From positions 1 to 10,651 of the forward strand of contig QGUS01000037.1 of assembly GCA_003242515.1 (NCBI GenBank): a DNA stretch of 10,651 nt. Direction: 5' to 3'. Both the position numbers and the translations under genes were made by a program. The notes below the pieces were generated by a model. It saw only the letters and a program-made list of their open reading frames with translations, searched no databases and was not told the origin of the DNA. Source of the stretch: Actinomycetota bacterium (GTDB taxonomy: Bacteria > Actinomycetota > Acidimicrobiia > Spongiisociales > ZC4RG35). Positions 6,907-10,651 of this stretch are shown piece by piece; position 1 is the first letter of the stretch, and each line of letters opens with the position of its first letter.

Positions 6907-7160
6907 GGGCGGTCGTCGGCGGCTGCCGACCCCGGGCCCGGTTCGATTGTCGCACCCGGCCCCGAGTCCTCCGGCAGCGCCGGCTGGCTGGCTCCAGGGA
7001 TGGTGTCCTCACCGTCGGGCATCAGGCCGCGGCGACGCAACTCGGCTCCGAGGCCGGTCTCGCCCTCCGTGGTGAGGAGGTTCGGTCCCTTGGACCGTCG
7101 ATAGCGGTCCATGAGCTCGTCGTCGGAGAGGTGGGCGAAGATCGGCGTTGCATCGGGCAC
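6894..7160 (-). CDS. Small unrecognised 88-residue protein, possibly stress-sigma regulated
   Basis: The product has an apparently folded N-terminal half and a disordered tail. Residues 11-46 contain LSDDELMDRYRRSKGP and GLGAELRRRGL, which look like two short helices. Residues 47-88 are rich in Pro, Gly, Asp, Glu and Ala. No membrane segment, Cys pair or catalytic motif is visible, and I do not recognise the family; a small regulatory or stress protein is possible but unproven. The GTG at 7158-7160 is chosen because a SigB/SigF-like promoter ends nine bases before it and no ribosome site is present, so the mRNA would be nearly leaderless. Codon use is G/C-biased at third positions. The gene overlaps the end of the dioxygenase by 13 bases on the opposite strand and is divergent from the RsbW-like gene, with a 95-base gap. 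Confidence 0.6.
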   Translation of the reverse strand: MPDATPIFAHLSDDELMDRYRRSKGPNLLTTEGETGLGAELRRRGLMPDGEDTIPGASQPALPEDSGPGATIEPGPGSAAADDRPQSN

Positions 7161-7164
7161 GGAT

Positions 7165-7176
7165 CGGGTTTACCCG
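7165..7176. repeat. Short inverted repeat at the divergent promoter
   Basis: CGGGT and ACCCG flank a 2-base centre, giving a 12-base inverted repeat. It overlaps the -10 element of the minus-strand 88-residue gene and lies between it and the RsbW-like gene. It may be an operator, or simply a by-product of the promoter sequence. Confidence 0.25.
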
Positions 7177-7192
7177 GCGTGGTTTCGGGAAA
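7168..7192 (+). promoter_or_regulatory. Weaker SigB/SigF-like promoter facing the RsbW-like gene
   Basis: On the plus strand GTTT (7168-7171) is followed after 15 bases by GGGAAA (7187-7192), a partial match to the stress-sigma consensus. It would give a leader of about 55 bases before the ATG at 7256. It occupies almost the same bases as the better promoter on the other strand. Confidence 0.25.
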
Positions 7193-7195
7193 AAC
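7170..7195 (-). promoter_or_regulatory. SigB/SigF-type promoter for the 88-residue gene
   Basis: On the minus strand GTTT (7195-7192; GTTTTT if extended) is followed after 16 bases by GGGTAA (7175-7170). The general-stress sigma factor consensus is GTTT with about 15-17 bases to GGGTA in mycobacterial SigF, and GTTTAA with about 12-15 bases to GGGTAT in Bacillus SigB. The -10 ends nine bases before the GTG at 7160, a spacing suited to a leaderless message. The flanking RsbW- and RsbU-like genes make this sigma class plausible. Confidence 0.55.
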
Positions 7196-7255
7196 GCCAG
7201 GGAACCGGCTGCCGGATCCCAGAGGCCGTCCCCGATACCATGAAGCCACCTCGAC

Positions 7256-7660
7256 ATGTTCCTTCCCTTCCTCACCACCGCCGTCCAGGACCCGACAGGC
7301 GTTGAGGTGATCCGCAGACGGTTCGCGCCCCGGGCGTCGTCGGTCTCGAAGGCCCGGCGGCTCGCTACGAGGCAGATCGAGGACCCCGAGCTCGCCACCC
7401 GGGTCGCCACCGTCGTCTCGGAGCTCACCTCCAACGCCGTGCTCCACGCCCGGTCCGGGTTCCAGCTCGAGGTGCGCACCGACTCTTCGGCGATCCGGGT
7501 GACCGTCTACGACGGCGACCCGGAGCTGCCCCAGCCCGTCGACAGCAGCCCCCGGGAGCCGTCGGGCCGGGGCCTCCAGATCGTCGCCGCCCTGTCCGAC
7601 CGGTGGGGATCGCACCCGCACCGCGACGGCAAGGCCGTCTGGGCCGAGATCGACATCTGA
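7256..7660 (+). CDS. RsbW/SpoIIAB-like ATP-binding (anti-sigma factor type) protein
   Basis: The 134-residue cytoplasmic protein is a HATPase_c_2 (GHKL fold) ATPase of the RsbW/SpoIIAB type. These kinases bind and inhibit a sigma factor, or phosphorylate a STAS antagonist protein. The N box is VVSELTSNAVLHAR (residues 53-66), with the expected Glu56 and Mg-binding Asn60. The G1 region is VYDGDPELP (84-92), where Asp86 is kept but the usual second Gly of DxGxG is not seen. The G2 region is SGRGLQIVAALSDRWG (103-118), followed by GKAVWAEI (125-132), typical of the short actinobacterial members. Helix one with the RRRFAPRASSVSKARR pattern begins near residue 20. The ATG at 7256 is the first start after an in-frame TGA at 7241; GTG 7307 is an alternative. 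Neither has a good ribosome site. The sensor phosphatase gene follows 48 bases later on the same strand, the natural counterpart in a partner-switching circuit. Confidence 0.88.
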   Translation: MFLPFLTTAVQDPTGVEVIRRRFAPRASSVSKARRLATRQIEDPELATRVATVVSELTSNAVLHARSGFQLEVRTDSSAIRVTVYDGDPELPQPVDSSPREPSGRGLQIVAALSDRWGSHPHRDGKAVWAEIDI

Positions 7661-7676
7661 TCGGTTCCGTCTGGGT

Positions 7677-7688
7677 GTCCGCCCGGAC
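7677..7688. repeat. Short inverted repeat before the phosphatase gene
   Basis: GTCCG and CGGAC flank a 2-base centre within the 48-base gap between the RsbW-like and phosphatase genes, just upstream of the putative -10 at 7696. It could be an operator or a weak attenuating hairpin. Confidence 0.2.
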
Positions 7689-7695
7689 GCGGGCC

Positions 7696-7701
7696 TAGTG
7701 T
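7696..7701 (+). promoter_or_regulatory. Putative leaderless -10 element of the phosphatase gene
   Basis: TAGTGT fits TANNNT and ends seven bases before the GTG at 7709, exactly as at the dioxygenase gene. There is no ribosome site. A -35 element is not obvious. It suggests the phosphatase can be transcribed separately from the RsbW-like gene. Confidence 0.45.
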
Positions 7702-7708
7702 CTCTGTC

Positions 7709-10204
7709 GTGCCGGAGAGGTCCGTAGACCGTTGGCTCGCTCAGGCGGCGCGCTCTCCGTTCCCGGGTGGACGGGTGATCCTGCTCGCCGTCCTCTTCGC
7801 GGTCATCCTCTGCGCCATCGGCGGCACCCTCGCCTGGCGTTCCTACGGCAACCGTGTGGAGCAGGTGGAGGCGCGCATGCTCTCCAACGCCTCCGAGGCA
7901 GCGCGTCTCGTCGACCAGTACTTCGACGACCGCATCGCCATCCTCGAGGCGCTCCGGGAGATGCCCTCCTTCCGGGAGGCGGATCCCGAGGTGCTCGAGC
8001 CCCTGCTGAGCGTCCTGGCCGCGGGCGACCTGGGCTTCGAGGGCGGTGTGGGCTGGGCCAACGCCGAAGGCGACCTGGTGGTATCGGCGACCCTCGACGA
8101 CGCACTCATCCCGGACGACCTGGAGGAGCGGGAGGACACCGCCGCCGTGCTGCAGACGAGGCTGCCCCACGTCGGCGCGGCGCGCCAGGGCGCGGATGGC
8201 TCGATGCTCATCCCCGTGGCCGTCCCTGCGTACGGTCGGGATGGCACCGTCAACGGCGTGATCATCGGGGGAGTCCGCGCCGAGACCATGGTCGCCGGCA
8301 TCCCGGCGCTCGCCCCGCCGTCGGTCGACCTGAGGGTCGTGGACCGGTCGGGTGAGATGATCCTGCACAACGGCGCGCCGACCGTCCTGGAGCCTCCGGT
8401 GAACCACTCGCTCCTGGAGCTGGAGACCCCGGTGGTGGTGGTGGCGGGGGATGGGCTCCGGGGGGATCGTGACCGGATCACCGCCATCGACCGGGCCGAG
8501 ACCGCCGGCTGGGTCGTGGTGGCGGAGCAGAGCCGCGCTTCGGCCCTGGAGACGGCCCGGAGTCAGCTGGTCGGCGAGGCGGCCGTGCTCGCCGCCTTCA
8601 CCCTGGTGACCCTGGGCGCGGCGCTCTATGCCGCCCAGCGGCTCGACCACTCGCACCGGGAGATGATCCGCGGCGCACGCGACCTCGGAGCGATGGAGGT
8701 GCTCAGCGAGAGGCTGTCGACTGCAACCGACACCCCCGGCGTGGCCCGGTCGGCGATCGACGTGCTCAAGGAGGTCTTCGGGGCGAGGGCCGTGGTCGTC
8801 GGCCTGGCGCAACCGGACCGGGGGGAGATGCGGGTGTTCATCGACGGGAACGGGATCACGGAGTACACGGTCCCGCTGGACTCGCCGTCGATGCTCAACG
8901 AAGCCCTCGAGTCGGAGAACCTCCTGGTCGTGGACCAGGCGACGCTGCTGGAGACCTACCCGGAGACGGACCCGGTCGAGTCGGAGGGGCCGTCCGGGGT
9001 CCTGGCCGGGAGGTTCGTCGGCGCAGTGGCCAGGGGTGCGGTGGGGATCTTCCTCGAGGAGGGCTTCCCTCCGGCGGCGGCGGACATCGAGCTGTTCGAG
9101 TCGATGGTGCCGATGCTGGGCGATCCGTTCGGGAGGGCCATGGCCGCCGAGCGGGAGCGGCACCTGTCCCGCACCTTCCAGGAGGCACTGCTGCCGCAGG
9201 ACTCCCTGGGCATCGACATCCCGCTGCAGCGCGCCGTCCGCTACCAGCCCGCCGTGGGCGACGTGGAGATCGGCGGTGACTGGTACGACCTCTGGATGAT
9301 CGACGAGCACCGCGTCGGCATCGTGGTCGGAGACGTGGTGGGCAAGGGTGTTGCCGCCGCGGCCGCCATGGGGCAGCTCCGCTCCGCGGTGCGGGCGGCG
9401 GTGGGGGCCGCCACCAATCCGACGGACGCCCTCGGCTACGTGGACGCCCTCACCCAGCAGATCACGGGGTCCGCGGGGGCGACGGTCCTGCTCGGTGTGC
9501 TCGACCTGCGCAACGGGTCGGTACGGCTGGCCAGCGCCGGGCACCTGCCACCGATGGTTGCCGGCAGCGGCGGGGTGCGGGTGCTCTGGGAGATGGGCGG
9601 CACGCCGCTCGGCTACTTCGCCTCCAGCGGGTCGCGCAAGGGTGTGACCGTGAAGCTCGACCCGGAGGACACCCTGGTCCTCTACAGCGACGGCCTGATC
9701 GAGCGGCGCGACGAGATCATCGACGAGGGGATCGACCGGGCGGCGAAGGTACTCGCGGAGCACCGCGATCTCCCGGTGGAGGCGCTGGCCGACACCCTCC
9801 TCGACCATATGGCGATCCCGGACAACCCCGACGACGTGGCCCTGGTCTGCGTCCGCCTGGTCAACGATCCGTCACGCCACTTCACGGGAGTGGTTCCGGT
9901 GAGCGACTACGGGTTGCTCCACGGACGCCTGGCTGAGTGGCTCGGCCGCACCGGCGGCCTTCGGGCGGAGGAGACTGCGAGCCGGGTCGAGGAGGCGGTC
10001 GTCGCGGTCTCGGGTGTGCTCGGCCCGAAGGCTAAGGGGGAGTTGATGGTCGAGGTCGCCCCGCAGGGTGAGCGCCTCGCCGTGTTGGTGGAGTACCGGA
10101 AGCGGCCAGGTGAGATGGCCTCGGGCCGCGACCGGAGGATCCTCAGGGCGTGGGGCGGAGGCGAGATGGGACCCAGGGGCCCCCGTCTGTCATTCGTCGT
10201 CTAG
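7709..10204 (+). CDS. Membrane sensor SpoIIE/RsbU-type PP2C phosphatase with GAF and degenerate ATPase domains
   Basis: This 831-residue protein is a transmembrane signalling phosphatase, expected to dephosphorylate a STAS-type anti-anti-sigma factor. Membrane segments at about 23-42 and 290-309 enclose an extracytoplasmic region (46-288) that looks like a Cache sensor (DQYFDDRIAILEALREMPSF near the start; GDLVVSATLDD and GYG-like repeats later). A GAF-like domain spans about 325-478. The SpoIIE/PP2C domain spans about 485-716: FQEALLP (490-496), GGDWYDLWMID (522-532), VGDVVGKGVAAA (540-551), SAGHLPPMV (609-617), YSDGLIERRDE (659-669) and NPDDVALV (706-713), with metal-binding aspartates at 524, 542, 661 and 709. 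The last ~100 residues (about 730-831) resemble an RsbW-like GHKL ATPase that has lost its ATP-binding residues. GTG 7709 is the start because the first membrane segment follows at a normal distance and a -10 precedes it. It probably works with the RsbW-like protein upstream. Its TAG overlaps the stop of the MFS gene. Confidence 0.92.
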   Translation: MPERSVDRWLAQAARSPFPGGRVILLAVLFAVILCAIGGTLAWRSYGNRVEQVEARMLSNASEAARLVDQYFDDRIAILEALREMPSFREADPEVLEPLLSVLAAGDLGFEGGVGWANAEGDLVVSATLDDALIPDDLEEREDTAAVLQTRLPHVGAARQGADGSMLIPVAVPAYGRDGTVNGVIIGGVRAETMVAGIPALAPPSVDLRVVDRSGEMILHNGAPTVLEPPVNHSLLELETPVVVVAGDGLRGDRDRITAIDRAETAGWVVVAEQSRASALETARSQLVGEAAVLAAFTLVTLGAALYAAQRLDHSHREMIRGARDLGAMEVLSERLSTATDTPGVARSAIDVLKEVFGARAVVVGLAQPDRGEMRVFIDGNGITEYTVPLDSPSMLNEALESENLLVVDQATLLETYPETDPVESEGPSGVLAGRFVGAVARGAVGIFLEEGFPPAAADIELFESMVPMLGDPFGRAMAAERERHLSRTFQEALLPQDSLGIDIPLQRAVRYQPAVGDVEIGGDWYDLWMIDEHRVGIVVGDVVGKGVAAAAAMGQLRSAVRAAVGAATNPTDALGYVDALTQQITGSAGATVLLGVLDLRNGSVRLASAGHLPPMVAGSGGVRVLWEMGGTPLGYFASSGSRKGVTVKLDPEDTLVLYSDGLIERRDEIIDEGIDRAAKVLAEHRDLPVEALADTLLDHMAIPDNPDDVALVCVRLVNDPSRHFTGVVPVSDYGLLHGRLAEWLGRTGGLRAEETASRVEEAVVAVSGVLGPKAKGELMVEVAPQGERLAVLVEYRKRPGEMASGRDRRILRAWGGGEMGPRGPRLSFVV

Positions 10205-10651
10205 AGCCGGCGCCCGGCCTCGCCCCGCAGCGCTACGCGTGCCGGGGTGAGGAACCGCCGCATCCGCAGCGCCGACACCAGGCCCAGCGTGCCGAACACC
10301 GCACCGGTCGCCACTGCGGCGGCGAAGCCCGACCGCACCGCTTCGGCCGCGCCTGCCGGGGCGTCGGCCGCGTTCGTGGAGGCGATCAGCTCCCGCACCA
10401 GGTTTACGTCGCCGAGGTGGCCGGTGACCACGAGGAGCAGGACGGCGCCGCCGATGGCGGATCCGAAGGTGAAGCCCTGGTTGCGGGCGAAGAGGTGTGC
10501 CGAGACGACCCGCCCGACCTCGGCCTCCTCGGCGAAGGTGCGGAGGAGGGTCAGGGCCGAGTTGGTCACCATGCCCATGCCTACACCTGCGGTGAGGTAG
10601 CAGAGGCAGAAGAGGAGCAGAGGGGACCCAACAACACGAACAACCCAGACG
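10201..10651 (-). CDS. MFS transporter, C-terminal part (5' end outside window)
   Basis: The frame is open from the window edge to a TAG at 10203-10201, giving about 149 residues of a membrane protein whose start lies beyond 10651. Three hydrophobic stretches are visible: SPLLLFCLCYLTAGVGMGM near the edge, GSAIGGAVLLLVVTG in the middle and AAAVATGAVFGTLGLVSAL near the end. Between the first two lies GRVVSAHLFARNQGFTFGSAIGG, which matches the end-of-transporter pattern of EmrB/QacA-type drug-efflux permeases (R-N-x-G-x-x-x-G-x-A-x-G). It ends with a basic cytoplasmic tail (RMRRFLTPARVALRGEAGRRL). A drug/proton antiporter is the best guess; the substrate cannot be read from this part. The ATG at 10578 is internal, since the frame and the hydrophobic segment continue upstream. 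It converges on the phosphatase gene with a 4-base shared stop. Confidence 0.75.
   Translation of the reverse strand, partial: VWVVRVVGSPLLLFCLCYLTAGVGMGMVTNSALTLLRTFAEEAEVGRVVSAHLFARNQGFTFGSAIGGAVLLLVVTGHLGDVNLVRELIASTNAADAPAGAAEAVRSGFAAAVATGAVFGTLGLVSALRMRRFLTPARVALRGEAGRRL

Noticed and set aside
6940..6948. GGTTCGATT, resembling a tRNA T-arm
   Set aside because: No matching acceptor, anticodon or D-arm can be placed around it; it lies in the tail of the 88-residue gene.
8431..8466. GGT-rich run near 8431-8466
   Set aside because: It encodes a Val-rich strand followed by a Gly loop (PVVVVAGDGLRGD) of the sensor region; ordinary codon use explains it.
7022..9808. 928-codon open frame on the minus strand
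   Set aside because: It is antisense to the RsbW-like and phosphatase genes, His/Arg/Gly-rich, and has no family pattern; long antisense frames are expected in high-GC DNA.

Overview
The window is high-GC, tightly packed bacterial DNA, most likely from an actinobacterium. The evidence is a UPF0182 membrane protein typical of Actinobacteria, an RsbU/RsbW-type regulatory pair, GTG and TTG starts, and several genes with a -10-like hexamer 7-8 bases before the start codon and no Shine-Dalgarno sequence, which suggests leaderless mRNAs. A deep-branching class such as Acidimicrobiia would fit, but the sequence alone does not settle the class. No CRISPR array, insertion sequence, tRNA or rRNA was seen.

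Layout, left to right. (1) The 3' end of an unrecognised gene (+, to 389) faces a small VOC/glyoxalase-fold gene (-, 394-795); a 16-bp perfect palindrome covers both stop codons. (2) A 954-residue UPF0182 membrane protein (+, 881-3745) converges on a stand-alone, sequence-divergent translation initiation factor IF-1 with a TTG start (-, 3920-4147). (3) A SulP/SLC26 anion transporter with a C-terminal STAS domain (+, 4358-6031) is followed by a LigB/DODA-type extradiol dioxygenase gene (+, 6114-6906) broken by one frameshift near 6379. (4) A small unrecognised 88-residue protein (-, 6894-7160) is divergent from an RsbW-like anti-sigma-type ATPase (+, 7256-7660) and a large membrane sensor phosphatase (+, 7709-10204). 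(5) The C-terminal part of an MFS permease (-, 10201 to the window edge) shares its stop-codon bases with the phosphatase.

The most interesting part is 6894-10204. The phosphatase has two membrane segments around a Cache-like sensor region, then GAF, SpoIIE/PP2C and a degenerate GHKL ATPase domain. With the RsbW-like kinase it looks like part of a partner-switching stress-sigma-factor circuit. The divergent 88-residue gene starts 9 bases after a good match to a SigB/SigF-type promoter (GTTT, 16 bases, GGGTAA), so it may be an output of such a circuit. No STAS antagonist and no sigma factor is encoded in the window, so the partners are unknown. The remaining genes look like ordinary chromosomal genes with no clear shared pathway.
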